Origin: Pedococcus aerophilus
GTDB lineage: Bacteria; Actinomycetota; Actinomycetes; Actinomycetales; Dermatophilaceae
Reading direction: 5' to 3'
Length of the DNA stretch: 64,000 bases
NCBI RefSeq assembly: GCF_039532215.1
Contig: NZ_BAAARN010000002.1
Coordinates: 1 to 64,000 of the forward strand
Part shown: in pieces, positions 1 through 10,800 of the stretch
Layout: each line of letters begins with the position of its first letter
Position numbering within the stretch: position 1 is the first letter of the stretch
Notes under the pieces: model-generated
What the model was told of the DNA's origin: nothing
Database searches by the model: none
What the model saw: the letters and a program-made list of their open reading frames with translations, nothing else
Program-made: the position numbers and the translations under genes

Positions 1-294
1 CTGACCGTGACCGGCACCGTGAACGAGTACCCCACCGCAGCCGACACCGACGTCGTGGACCACCCCGCCACCGTCGTCACCGACGCCGCGGCTGAGGGCA
101 ATGACGCAGCATTCGTCACCCCGGCGAAGACCAGCAGACAACTAATCAAAGCGCACAGCCGACGACGCATACGGTCCCCCAAGAAGCAGCAACTTTTGGT
201 GATCATGGCGCCCGCGATGCCCTTCGCACAGCCGATCACGGCAAAATGGCTGATCGCAGGGGCAGCATTCATACTCTGTGGCAGAACGGTCTAG
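1..294 (+). CDS. 3' part of an unrecognised frame entering from the left edge
   Basis: The frame is open from base 1 to a TAG at 292-294. Up to about base 135 the third codon positions are almost all G or C, as in real core genes, and the peptide is rich in Thr, Val, Asp and Ala. After about base 135 the third positions become A/T-rich and the peptide turns basic. The first 45 codons may therefore be a genuine gene fragment fused to other DNA at an island edge. I recognise no domain. It could also be one short hypothetical protein starting at GTG base 7. Confidence 0.3.
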   Translation: MTVTGTVNEYPTAADTDVVDHPATVVTDAAAEGNDAAFVTPAKTSRQLIKAHSRRRIRSPKKQQLLVIMAPAMPFAQPITAKWLIAGAAFILCGRTV

Positions 295-731
295 TACATC
301 TGCTCGACAGCCGCTATGCCAACTGTCGGTTGTGTGACGACCGATGGAAGGAAGCGGCTTTTGAGGCTGTTGAAGCTTCGACGGCGCCCGGAAGTCCACG
401 GGACCGCCTGAACGGTCTGCGATGAGGGCGCGACCGCTATGCGAGCCGAGCAGGGACTGACTTGCACATCAGCACGCCAAGGTCGTGGTCGCGGCGTCAC
501 CAGACAGACCCCGATGCCGCGCGCTGACCTTGGATCGCTCACATACCCACCCGCAGGCTGAACCTCATGCGGGCGTAGCCAACCACTGCAGACTCATGGC
601 CAGGAGCAGCGAAGAAAGCAAGGACATGTGGCGACAAGGAGGCCAGCAACTTCAGGCACGCGGCGGAAAGACACGCCCTCGATCGTCAGCATGGACGCCA
701 CGCCACGTCAGAAACCCCTACGGTCGACCGT
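295..731. other. no convincing gene (437 bp)
   Basis: Short overlapping frames exist on both strands, but none has the codon pattern or a ribosome binding site expected of a gene. I saw no tRNA, repeat or attachment site. It may hold the promoter of the gene starting at 732. Confidence 0.5.
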
Positions 732-1214
732 ATGTGGGAGGGACTCGGGTCGGCGGTCATCGGCGCTGTGGCGGTCGTGGTTGGCGTTTGGTTCGCGCAA
801 TGGCTGAGCGAAAGGTCCAAGCAGGCGGCAGCGAAACTGGATGCGGAGGTGGTGCTAGGCATCGCCATCGGCGATCAGCGGGATGCAGCCGTCAAGGGTC
901 GGGGCGCACGCAGAGGCGACTACCACCTCTGGCCACTTCGCAACGAGCTCTTCCGGCTCCGGCCAGTCCTGGGGGCTGACTCCTCGAGTTACAAACTGGC
1001 CGCCGAATTCTACAGGGCGGTGGAGTCCCTTCGAGACTGGATCAAGCACCGGTCGCCCGCTGCAGCCGCCGCGGATGATGACAGCCTCGATGTCGCCTTC
1101 GCGCGCTACGCAAAAGCACTCGATCAGTATGCGGAGTCAGTGCGAACCTATCTCGGGACACCTGCACAGCTTCGCGGTACTCCTCCCGAAGCGCACATGC
1201 CTGAGCTGCCGTAG
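732..1214 (+). CDS. hypothetical protein with one N-terminal membrane segment
   Basis: 160 residues. Residues about 6-24 form a hydrophobic, probably membrane-spanning helix. The rest looks soluble and helical, with many Ala, Arg and Asp residues, and would lie in the cytoplasm if the positive-inside rule holds (Ser-Glu-Arg-Ser-Lys follows the helix). I recognise no family. It is the first gene of the lower-GC accessory island. No strong ribosome binding site precedes the ATG. The anchored helical layout fits many accessory-island proteins but gives no specific function. Confidence 0.55.
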   Translation: MWEGLGSAVIGAVAVVVGVWFAQWLSERSKQAAAKLDAEVVLGIAIGDQRDAAVKGRGARRGDYHLWPLRNELFRLRPVLGADSSSYKLAAEFYRAVESLRDWIKHRSPAAAAADDDSLDVAFARYAKALDQYAESVRTYLGTPAQLRGTPPEAHMPELP

Positions 1215-1382
1215 GCCCTAGGCCGCACCCGCCCGCGGGATGATCGTGGCGGTGCGACGCAACTCAGACGCTCGAGACCTCACGCTCGGGGTCGACGGCC
1301 AAGTGCGGTGGGATCGTGTCTGGACGCGGCAGCCTGGTTGGCGCATAGTCGCATCGGATGAGACTCACGCCCAGGAGGATGC

Positions 1383-2297
1383 ATGGCCACGCTGGATGAG
1401 TTGCTGGACACGACACTGCCCCTGAATCGGAAAGAGCGGTATTACACCGGGACGGTGTTGCCCGCCCTGTTGTGTGCCGACTCGATGCGCCACTTGGACC
1501 GGCTCGCGCGCCCGGATTTGCTCAACCTCGGCGAACTCGACGTGCGCGACGATCCGGAGGATTGCACGGTCCTATTTTTCACCGAGTACAGCCTTATTGA
1601 GTCCGCCATCGGAAAGGCAGCGGGCCTGTACCCGGGAATGGCGGCTCTAGCCAAGGACACCCCGGACATCGTCATCCTCATCACCGAGCCGTCCCCAGTC
1701 CTGATTGCCCTCGAAGCGAAGATGTTCGATCGCCCCAGCAAGCCAGACCTGCTGAAGCAGTTGTTGGCGCAGAAGGTGCAGTTGGACCAAATTTGCGGCC
1801 ACCTTGCTGGCCACTTGGGTGTCGACAAGGTGACTCTGGCGCACTGGGCATTGCTTCCCGAGGCGCTCGCAGCGGCGATGCCCGAGCTCGGGACACCAAT
1901 CATCACCTGGGAGCGACTCCTAGCCGCCTACGCCGACGTCGATCAGCGCTACTTCCTAAGCGTCTTGGCCACGGCACTGAGGCGATACCCCGATTTGGTC
2001 AGCAAGTGGGCTGGCTACCAGGACGGCGACCTTGCTGGGGCGAAGCTTGTTGAACGGCACCTGGCCGGAGACCCCACATGGCCATACATGGGTGCGCAGG
2101 GTGGACTGAATGGCAGCCGGGTTACCGACCGCATCGTGAATGGAACGTGGGCCACGACTCACTACCAGTGCCGTCACGAGGCGCTCCCTGGCAACCCGAA
2201 CTGGTTCTCTGTCGCGGAATTTGTCCAGAGACTCAAGGCAGCCGGCGTCCCGGTGGCCGCGCTGGCCCCGACGCCCGACGACGCCAAGATTGGCTGA
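1383..2297 (+). CDS. PD-(D/E)XK-like nuclease-fold protein, island gene
   Basis: 304 residues. The start is supported by AGGAGG 4 nt before the ATG. The only clear signature is a restriction-endonuclease-like core: Pro94-Asp95 in a hydrophobic strand (TPDIVIL), then a strand ending in Glu111-Ala-Lys113 (ALEAKMF), with a possible upstream acidic residue at Glu69. This spacing is typical of the PD-(D/E)XK superfamily, which includes restriction enzymes, repair nucleases and some inactive members. The C-terminal half (about 130-304) is helical and unrecognised. It is one of three PD-(D/E)XK-type proteins or domains within 5 kb, suggesting a defence role; that part is inference. Confidence 0.65.
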   Translation: MATLDELLDTTLPLNRKERYYTGTVLPALLCADSMRHLDRLARPDLLNLGELDVRDDPEDCTVLFFTEYSLIESAIGKAAGLYPGMAALAKDTPDIVILITEPSPVLIALEAKMFDRPSKPDLLKQLLAQKVQLDQICGHLAGHLGVDKVTLAHWALLPEALAAAMPELGTPIITWERLLAAYADVDQRYFLSVLATALRRYPDLVSKWAGYQDGDLAGAKLVERHLAGDPTWPYMGAQGGLNGSRVTDRIVNGTWATTHYQCRHEALPGNPNWFSVAEFVQRLKAAGVPVAALAPTPDDAKIG

Positions 2298-2359
2298 GAG
2301 TTGAGCGTCGGGGCCAGTGCCAGTCGCGGCGGAAAGACGCATAATTCAGTCCGCCCCAC

Positions 2360-2734
2360 TCACCGCTTGCGCCAGAGTTTCACCGCCATTACGCCCGCTA
2401 CCACAGCACCGACCAAGAGTGCTCCCTGTGCGAGCAGCAGCCCCGCGCGTAGCGGAATAAACTGCCCGGCGCCGTCCCACTCTTCGAAAACCTGAACTGC
2501 CAGAGGCAGGAGGATTGCGGCGACGGCTGCCTCGAAGATCGTCAGGACGGCCGTAGCGACCGCATAGCTGGTGCGCTTCCTGCGGAGAGTCGCTGCCTCG
2601 TAGTTGTCGGAGACTCTTGGATCGCCAAGCAAGTCGTTGATCATAGGCCAAATAGCCGCCAGGTAGGCCGCTGCAACAGCAAGTAGGAGGCTAACCACAG
2701 AGAATGTGTCTGTAATTTGTTTGTCAAGTGCCAC
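2360..2734 (-). CDS. small membrane protein, three predicted helices
   Basis: 124 residues with hydrophobic stretches at about 11-31, 58-80 and 96-119, so three membrane helices are likely. A Lys/Arg-rich loop after the first helix (around 50-56) is probably cytoplasmic. The GTG start lies 13 bp downstream of the stop of the 189-residue gene (2748-3317), so the two probably form a transcript. I recognise no family. A small membrane protein paired with a soluble partner could be a two-gene toxin/immunity or defence module, but nothing in the sequence proves that. Confidence 0.6.
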   Translation of the reverse strand: MALDKQITDTFSVVSLLLAVAAAYLAAIWPMINDLLGDPRVSDNYEAATLRRKRTSYAVATAVLTIFEAAVAAILLPLAVQVFEEWDGAGQFIPLRAGLLLAQGALLVGAVVAGVMAVKLWRKR

Positions 2735-2747
2735 TGCGATCGCTCTC

Positions 2748-3317
2748 TCACTGCTTCTTTATGGGCTCGGTCCAAGGGCGGGCTGGCATGTCAAAATTCG
2801 AACGCAGGAAGTCGTAGGTTTCCTCGGGGAATGCCCAGACCGATCCCTTCACGCTGGTCGGGTCGGATTGGGTGCTTGCTCGACAAGTCGACAAGATTGC
2901 ATCCTTTATGAAGCCCGCCGGGAGGCTGATCTCCCACTTCTTCCCGCTTGCCGATCGCGCTTTGTCCAGCGCCCCCTTCACCTCTTCCGCGATCCTTTCG
3001 TTTAGCTCGACCGAGTACCTAGCGAAGGCGGTTGCGATCAGCCGTCTGGCGGTCGGTAAGGGAACCTTGAATAGGGCCGCCACGACCTGCTCGCTGTTGC
3101 CGGGCGGTAGGCCTGCCTCGATCAGCCGGAAGACACGGTACATACGCAGGTCTGTAATCGATGAAAAAAGTGCCTCGCCTGTGGCGTATGCCAGGGCTTC
3201 ACGGGCCCCCGCCAGGAGCACGTACCCCAAGACGTCGTCTAGGTCTGCCGCCGGCCCAAGAACGGACTTTAGGCGCGCTCGCTGGTCGTCGGATACGTCG
3301 ACTGTCAGATTCACCAT
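2748..3317 (-). CDS. hypothetical soluble protein paired with a membrane protein
   Basis: 189 residues, mainly helical, no membrane segment and no motif I recognise. The N-terminus (VNLTVDVSDDQRARLKSVLG) resembles a short beta strand followed by helices, as in small DNA-binding or antitoxin-like proteins, but this is weak. It is the first gene of a probable two-gene minus-strand unit with the membrane protein at 2360-2734. It diverges from the 3632-4697 pair across a 314-bp gap. Lower GC than the core, in keeping with the island. Confidence 0.55.
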   Translation of the reverse strand: MVNLTVDVSDDQRARLKSVLGPAADLDDVLGYVLLAGAREALAYATGEALFSSITDLRMYRVFRLIEAGLPPGNSEQVVAALFKVPLPTARRLIATAFARYSVELNERIAEEVKGALDKARSASGKKWEISLPAGFIKDAILSTCRASTQSDPTSVKGSVWAFPEETYDFLRSNFDMPARPWTEPIKKQ

Positions 3318-3631
3318 GGACTCAGTCTTACCGATTCAGGCCCTAACTCGGCGCAGCATGGCTACTTCGCACCCACCGAACGCTGAGGCAAGGGGGCGCC
3401 TCTGTGGCCCTGAACCCCATGTTGCAGGGATGCAGGGGTCTTCGGCCCCTGGAACTACGACGCGCGGAGTGCCGCTCAGCAGAGACACCAGCCTCGGGTT
3501 CAATGAGTTTGACCGTCAAGCACCTTCCGATAGAGACCTGATGTGCGCCGGGCCCAAGGTAGGAGAATGCACGGCGTCAAGGGACGAACAACTGCCTGCG
3601 AAGGAGCTAGCGCTTCGGGCAGACTGGGCTG
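3318..3631. promoter_or_regulatory. divergent intergenic region (314 bp)
   Basis: This gap separates divergent genes and should hold both promoters. A TTGACC at about 3510 followed by AT-containing sequence at 3530-3535 is a possible plus-strand promoter, but the spacing is poor. No gene, RNA or long hairpin is visible. Confidence 0.35.
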
Positions 3632-4039
3632 GTGGACGGCGATGAGTACGACCGAGCACTGAGGTATCTCTTTGCATCTCTGGAGGGAATTGGCGCGAAT
3701 GAGGTGCTGCAGACCGTGGTGGCAGCCGGTTCGGACTCGACGTCAACGGGCGGGCAGTTGGTGGCATCCCTCCGTGCTTTGCGGAACACCGTCGCCGCAT
3801 CCGACCGAACTCGCGTTCGCCGAGTGTTGAATGATTTAAACGAGTTCGCTTCCACGGAGACGGGGGAGCCCATCTCCACGGTATATCTCGAGTTGACCGA
3901 AGCTGAGGCTCGGGCGGCCGGCACCGAGCGGCTCGACCTAGCTGAGGATACCGGCGACCTGCGAGAGCTAGTCGTCCTACTGGATGATCTGATCAGCGAA
4001 CTACTTGACGATGGGGCTCTTGATAGTGCCTCTGAGTGA
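3632..4039 (+). CDS. small acidic helical protein upstream of nuclease and giant ATPase
   Basis: 135 residues from a GTG start. It is strongly acidic, especially the C-terminal third (residues about 98-135), and probably all helical. No known motif. Its end overlaps the start of the next gene (4011-4697) by about 29 bp, so the two are almost certainly co-translated. An acidic protein coupled to a nuclease could be a partner, inhibitor or DNA mimic; that is inference from charge and position only. With 4011-4697 and 4822-11583 it forms a same-strand cluster. Confidence 0.6.
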   Translation: MDGDEYDRALRYLFASLEGIGANEVLQTVVAAGSDSTSTGGQLVASLRALRNTVAASDRTRVRRVLNDLNEFASTETGEPISTVYLELTEAEARAAGTERLDLAEDTGDLRELVVLLDDLISELLDDGALDSASE

Positions 4040-4697
4040 AGCCCAGTTTCGCGCTCGCATAGATGCCATTCTCGCCGGCTATCAGTCCGGCGGCACGAGG
4101 TCGAGCGTCATCGCCCCGGGAGCAAAGCAAGGCAAGCTGTACGAACTTTGGGTAGCTGCAGAAGTGCTGCGACGATTGGCAATTCACGAAGGCTATACGG
4201 CGACCTTGCGCGGCGGCACCTCGCTGGTCCTTCGCAGTCAAGGCGGGCCAATAAGCCTTGCCTACGCACACTTCGAGCTCGCTCACCCGCGACGACCCCC
4301 GCTCGCGATGTGGACAGACATAGAATTCGTTGGGATGAGTTACGGCTTGACGGGCCCAACGTCAAGACTCGCCGGAGCCTTCTACCATGAGCTTGACCTA
4401 GTGGTTGTCGATGCTGGCGTTACAGGTCGTCCACGCCATGACCAAATCGTTATCGGCGTTGAGTGTAAGAACACGAACACGTACGAGAAGCGGATGGCAC
4501 GCGAAGCGTTCGGTGTTCGCCGGGAACTGAGTCTTCTCCAGCCGGGGCGCACCCGGTTCCGGTCTTGGCCGATCGCAGACGTGCCCGCCGTTCCTCCGTC
4601 GTGTCTCATGGTCTACGCGAGCGACGGACGGGTCTCCCGGTATGTCGACCCCGGCGTCGCTTACGGGGTCCAGTTCGAGCACTTGTCGGCTCCATAA
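4011..4697 (+). CDS. PD-(D/E)XK nuclease-like protein with ECK motif
   Basis: 228 residues from the ATG at 4011 (a TTG at 4005 would add two). It shows a complete restriction-endonuclease-like core. Using the 4005 numbering, a helix carries Glu47 (KLYELWV), then Asp131 sits in HELDLVVVD, then Glu153-Cys-Lys155 in IVIGVECKN. A Glu, Asp, ExK series with this spacing is characteristic of metal-dependent nucleases such as restriction enzymes, so it is probably catalytically active. It overlaps the preceding acidic protein gene and is followed after 124 bp by the giant STAND protein. I cannot assign it to a named family. Confidence 0.7.
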   Translation: MGLLIVPLSEAQFRARIDAILAGYQSGGTRSSVIAPGAKQGKLYELWVAAEVLRRLAIHEGYTATLRGGTSLVLRSQGGPISLAYAHFELAHPRRPPLAMWTDIEFVGMSYGLTGPTSRLAGAFYHELDLVVVDAGVTGRPRHDQIVIGVECKNTNTYEKRMAREAFGVRRELSLLQPGRTRFRSWPIADVPAVPPSCLMVYASDGRVSRYVDPGVAYGVQFEHLSAP

Positions 4698-4821
4698 GCA
4701 GAGCCCTCGCGGCGGATAGACGCATCTTCCGACCCCCCGCACGGATCGGTGCATTCGGCGGGGGAATGGTGCGATTACCTCGCGGCGACCTGCATTATGG
4801 AGCGACCCCGAGACGAACGGC

Positions 4822-7800
4822 ATGGAACATATGTCATCAACCTCATCGAAGGACCCGATCCCCAGCGACGGTGAGCGGAACGCGCTGGTCGGCTACAGCG
4901 CGCAATTCGTCCTGGCCGCAAAGGTCGTTCACCGATACATACCGACGCTGCAGTGGATTCGTGTCGCAGACCCCAGCGCAGGCGTTGCGGACGACTTCCA
5001 GTTCGTGGCGGCAGGGCACCGGCACGCGCTGCAGGTCAAGTGGTCCCAGTACCCGAACACGTTCAACTTCAGTGACCTCCTCGGCAGCGTCGATGGGAAA
5101 CCGTCCTTATTTGCTGCGCTAGCGGAGGCTTGGAAACGCCTCCGCAACGAGTGGGACGGACCCCTAACGGTTCACCTGTGCACCAACAACTTTCCATCTA
5201 TCGCTAAACCGCGCGCCAAAAGTGCCCTGGCCACTGCTACGGATACCCCTCAGCATTTCGCGGCGTTCCTCTCGCGATCGTTCGTGCCTGTGCAAGAACA
5301 CCTTCGGCTCAACCCGAAGGACGGCTGGGCGCAAATCGCCATCCTCGACCTCGTCACGTCCTGGTCGGAGGCATGGACGACGATCAAGGACGGCTGCGGG
5401 CTGACCGAGAACGAACTTGCAGACTTCCTCCGCGAATTCGACTTGGCTTTCATCCCACTGGACCACTCAGATCTGTTGCCGCCGCGTGCCATCAACGACC
5501 AGAATCATCTTGCGGCAACCCTTCAAAGAATCGTCGTGGATCCCGTTCGAATCGTCCAACTCGACCGAGCCGAGCTCATGGTGAGACTCGACTGGTCCTC
5601 GCGAACCCGCTACCAGAACCCGCACCGCTTCCCAGTCCCGGACACGTACACGGCCAACAGCGCCGCACGCATCGCCCTCGAAGACGCACTAGCCTGCCAC
5701 CAGAACGGATACGTCGCGCTCATTGGGCCGCCAGGCTGCGGCAAATCCACCTTGGTAGAGAAAGTGTCGGTTGCGGGTCGCCTCATCAGGTACTACGCGT
5801 TCGTGCCCGATGCTCCAGACCCGCTGAGCGGTCGCGGCGAAGCCCGAAGCTTCCTGCACGATCTCTCCTTGGCCCTGGAGGAAGGCGGCATTTACCGCGA
5901 GGGCTTCGGTGCCGACCTCGCCGGCCAACGTGCGGTGCTATTCGACCAGCTGGCTCGGGCCGGCGAGGCATACCTCAAGGACGGCACCCGAACCACGATC
6001 GTTGTCGACGGGCTCGATCACATCTCACGCGAACAGAACCCGGCACGGTCCCTGCTGGACGAACTACCTAGCCCTGCCGCGTTGCCGTTGGGCGTATGTG
6101 TCGTTCTAGGTTCACAGACCACATCGATCCTCCCAGCGCCGGTCCGCGAAGCCTTGGACGATGACAGCGACGGCCCCCGCGTCGTGGACGTCCCGCCCCT
6201 CGCGGACGATGAGGTCGTATCGATCGCGACCATGGCCGGAGTCGAAGACTGGATGCTGCCGGGGCAGTTAGAAGACCTCGTCGAAATCAGTGAGGGCCAC
6301 CCACTGGTGCTCACTTACCTGATTCAAGACCTGCGCAATCTTGAAGCCGAGCCCAACGAGGAAGCACGCCGTCTCCTCGCCGGGCACATGCTCAGTGGCG
6401 CTTACGAGTACCGCGGAAGCATCGATCAGCGATACAGGCACTACCTCGGATCGCTCGCGAAAGACGATGAGGACGTCTTTGCGATCCTCGGAACAGTGTG
6501 CCGACTTCGAATCCCAGTCGACCTCGAGTGGTTGGAGACGTGGGTCGAAGCCGCCGCGGTGACCCGGTTTGTATCCCTCACACACACGTTCTTCCGCCGC
6601 GAAGCTAACGAGTGGACATTCATTCACAACAGTTTTCGCCGATTCCTGGTCGACCAGACTGCGATGGTCGGCGGCCAGGTCCGCGACTGGAAGTCACGCC
6701 AACTTCACGAGCAACTCGCCGAGCAGTGTGCCGCAAGCATGGACTGGCCCCAGTACCGAGATGAGGAACTGGCGCAGCGCTACCTCGCAGGACAGTTCGA
6801 CCAGGTCCTCAAGGTCGCCACCCCTGCGGGCCTCCGGGCGAGCCTGTTCGCCGGCCGACCCTACGGTGTCGTCCGCGACCAAGCCGTCGTCGTCCTTCGA
6901 GCGTCAGCAGAAGCCCAGGACTACCGCGCCCTGAACCGCTCACTCATGTTCCTCAACGAACTGCACCAACGCGACTACGTCGTAGAGGCGGACGCGATGG
7001 CGAAAGTCATGAGTTATGTCGACCCGGAGCGAGCCGTAGAACACGTCGTTCAGGGGAGAACTCTGCGGATCAAGGCCCCCGCAGCTCTTGAGGTCGCTGC
7101 AGGTCTGGCCGCCGATAACTTCCTTGAGTCTGCCGAGGCGATTCTGCGCGCCGTAGGTGGGCTGCAAGGTCTTGCCGCTGATTTGGGCCGCGCTCACGGT
7201 CGGGGGCACGAGTGGGCGTCGAGCGTCGCCGACTGGGCCGAAGTCGTATGGCACCGCTCGGGACTAGACCGTGTACTCCATGAGTTGGACCACCTGCTTC
7301 CGTTCCCTGAGCCTCTTGTCGAGGCAACCAGCACCGGCATAAGAGCCGAGACGAACGACGGCGGCGTTCCCTCCGCCAGCTCCGGCGACGACGGTAGTGA
7401 CCACCTCACCGTCGGCCACCCTGTCTCAGATCCGGCTCAGGTGAGTGCCGGTGACGACCCGGCTAGCGACCCTGCTGGCAACGCCCCTGACTTCCCGCCT
7501 GGCAACCCGGTCACGGACCCGGCTTATGCCGTTGATGAAGGCGCTGCCGAGCATCCAGCGGAGGACCCAGCTGAGAGCCCGGTCGATAACACAGTCGACG
7601 CTGTTGATCAGGAAGGTGCCGAGCCGATCGACGGAAGCGCCGAGGCCACAGATGCCGTCGGCGGCGCCGGCAGGACCGCGCTCATGGTCGACGATGAGCG
7701 CTGGCGGGCCGAGCGCCAGGCACGCGACGCCCGGGAGGCGCGGGCGGCGGTCATCTCCGCGCGAAACGCGGTTCACGCCCGGTGTTTCGACCTCGCGGAC

Positions 7801-10800
7801 AGCGTTCGCGACGGTGATGCATTGTCCCTCTTGGCCAAGCGGATCAACGCGGAGTCCAGTCCCGACTGGCGCGCGCGCATGCACGTCGTCGCGGCTCGCA
7901 CGGCCCAGCAGGATGGCGATCCCGCCGAAGTACTACGCCAAGTCCAATTGCTCCTAGCGATCGAGGGCCCCGTCCACAGCAAGTCTTCGGCGCCGAGTCC
8001 CGTAGCTGCCCCTATGCCGGCCGCGCAAGAGCCGAACGCAGACGTTTCCAGCGGGGCGGCCGAGGGGGCCGAACCGGTTGTTGACACCCATCGGGTAGTC
8101 GACGCACATCACACCAACCCGCCAGCGAACGTTGCTGGCGCCGTCGACGCCGACATTGAAGAAGATGAAGAGGAGGTCACTCCTCCTAGGCGACGCCTTT
8201 CCCTCAACCTCCGAGTCGTCGCCGCGAACGCACTTGCGCTCTCGGGCCAGGCACACACCGACGAGTTCCGGGATCTTCTGCCACCCGAAACGATGCCAGC
8301 CTGGCCGGACTACGTCGGATCCTCGGACGGTCTGGAGTCCTACAGGACGATGCTTCTCGTGCTGCGCATGCGCGCACTGCATCACCTGATTGACATCTAC
8401 GACACCATCCCCGACGGCGGACTCGAAGTCCCGGCCGCAGCTCACGACCCAGCCCGCACGAGACTCGTTGCAGCACTGACCAACGTCGCCCAACTTGAAG
8501 CACAAGCAGTCGCTGCGTCAATGGGCTTCGCTGAGAATCCCGACGTGCCAGCGTTCGCAGAACCCGTAATACGCCTCCTGGAACTGCCAGGTACAACGAC
8601 ACGAGACTGGACCGGCTGGTATCGGATCCCTGAGGCAGGCATTGAGCTCATCACCAGCCTGGTGCCCTTGGCCTACCGGTGCGGAGGCAAGGCACAACTC
8701 GAGCGACTGCTAGCGCAGTTCAAGAGGGCCTGGGACAACACTGACCGTGCCGCCTACTGGCCGGCACGCAGACGTGTCGCGGTGATCCGTGCCGCAGCCG
8801 CGTGTGGTGAAGCCACCGAATGGTGCCGCGCAGAACTCGACCAGGCAGAAGCGCTCGTGGTTGACGAGGGCGACCCCCACGGCCGGGCGGCCACCTGGCT
8901 CGAGGTTGCCAGAGCACGAACGGACACAGCAGATTTCGAGAACGCGATGGCAGCAGTCGGACGCGCCCACCGAGACGGATGGGGCCCAGGGCAACACGAT
9001 AGAGACCAACAACTGGTGGCCTGGCTGTCCTGGCTGACCGAGACAGCCGACCTCGGAGCAATCGACCAAGCCACTTTCTTGGAGGATGCCTGCGTCTACG
9101 CGGCCCGACTCCTCGGCGCCACGGATGAGGCGGATCAACAGGCCAGCGAAGCCGCCGGAGATCTCATCACCGCCGTGTTCCGCCGCGACGCCAGACTCGC
9201 CACCAACATGGCCGAAACCTTGTGTGACCGCGGCGTCATTACAGAACCGGACACCATCACGGCCCTCCTCTGCGGTGCAGCACAACGCGCAGACGTCGAC
9301 CCGGAACTAGTTGCCTCTCTGCTGACTGACTTGCTCATGCCGCTCAGCCCCGACACTCCGTATGACCTCGAAGAGGTCCTTCTCGGTCGGTGCACAGACA
9401 AAGCGGAGCTGACCGAACGGTTCGCGCACGCTCGGTCCCTCTGGTCCGTCCCCGACTCGCGGACAGCCGGGGAAGACGCCGCTCGACCTCCGGCAAGCCC
9501 CCCGACCGTCACAGAAGAGGTCCCTAACCTGCCGCTGGCCACGATCCTTGGCCAGATGCGGTCCCACAAGGATCCCAACGTTGCGGCAGACACAGCACAA
9601 CGGTGGTCGCACTCGCTCAATCAATTCACAGACAGCACTCCAAGTGCTGTTGCAGTTGCCGTCCTTGAACAGGCGGAACGACTCGAACTCTCCAACCTCG
9701 ACGTGGCACGAGCGGCGGGGATCGCGTCTCGGGCCGGCGCGACAGACCGTGCTCGAGAAGCGCTCGGGCGCATTCTCGCCCGAATCACTCCCTACGGTTG
9801 GCAGCGCAACTGGGATGGCGGAAGCCGTATTCAAGTGTTCGAGGCCGCAGTCCGCGGGGGTTCACGCGACCTGGTTGACCTCGCAGCTCGCGACCTGGTC
9901 GGGCTCATCGCCTCGAAAGCCATCGTGGGTGAGTTCTTGCCACGAGACCTCAAACGCTTCGCAAAAATGTTCGGGGGGACAGACTTGGTCTCACAGTGCT
10001 GGCCCGACATCCGCGACTACCTCGACGTCTTCGCGCCCGCCAGTGACGAGCTCGACGAACTGCGACCTAGCACTGCCGACAACCCCGAGTCCGAACTCAT
10101 CGCTTGGACGACACAACACCTTGGCCACCCGATCAGGATCATCGACTTCGGTGTTCGCCGGGTGCTCGCCCGGAACTACGCACAGCATCAATCGGATATT
10201 GAGCTGGCTCTCGCGGAGTCCGTCTCCAGCGGCGGTTGGTTGGCCGAGGCGGCCCTGCACGTCCTCGTAAGGGCTGGCGCCGAAAGGGCCACAGCCGCAA
10301 CAGACCCTGCCGCAAACCCGGCGACCCCCGCCGGGCTATCGCCCGCACTCACCACCGCCCTGCAGAACGCAGCCGTCAGCGACGACGCCATCAACCGACA
10401 CCTCGCAGCTCAGGCCCTGGGCCTCAACGGGCTGCAACCCGCCCCTGCCCCCGCGGCCGACCTTTCGCCGCTATACAGAATGGAATTGCCCCCACTACCC
10501 AAACGCGAGACCCCCGAACTCGATCGGCGCGGCGTCCCATTCGTCGATTCGAGCAATCCCCAACAAGTCATCGCCCCCTACGACGAGGTACTGCGCGGAA
10601 TAGCAGACGACGTGGGGATAAGCGCGCGCAACCTCTACTACCGAGCCGCATTGCTAGGACGAACCAAACCTGACCTGTGGACTGGCGGTGGACACAACGC
10701 CCACTTCGCACGGCTCTCAAGGAGAGGTACTAGGCATGCTTACCGCCCCTGGGCGTACATGATCGGCCGCAGAGGATGCTCACGCGTTATCGCAGAGCTC

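Noticed and set aside
485-979. Open frame overlapping the start of the 732-1214 gene
   Set aside because: No ribosome binding site, Arg/Gly/Ser-rich text and overlap with a better supported frame.
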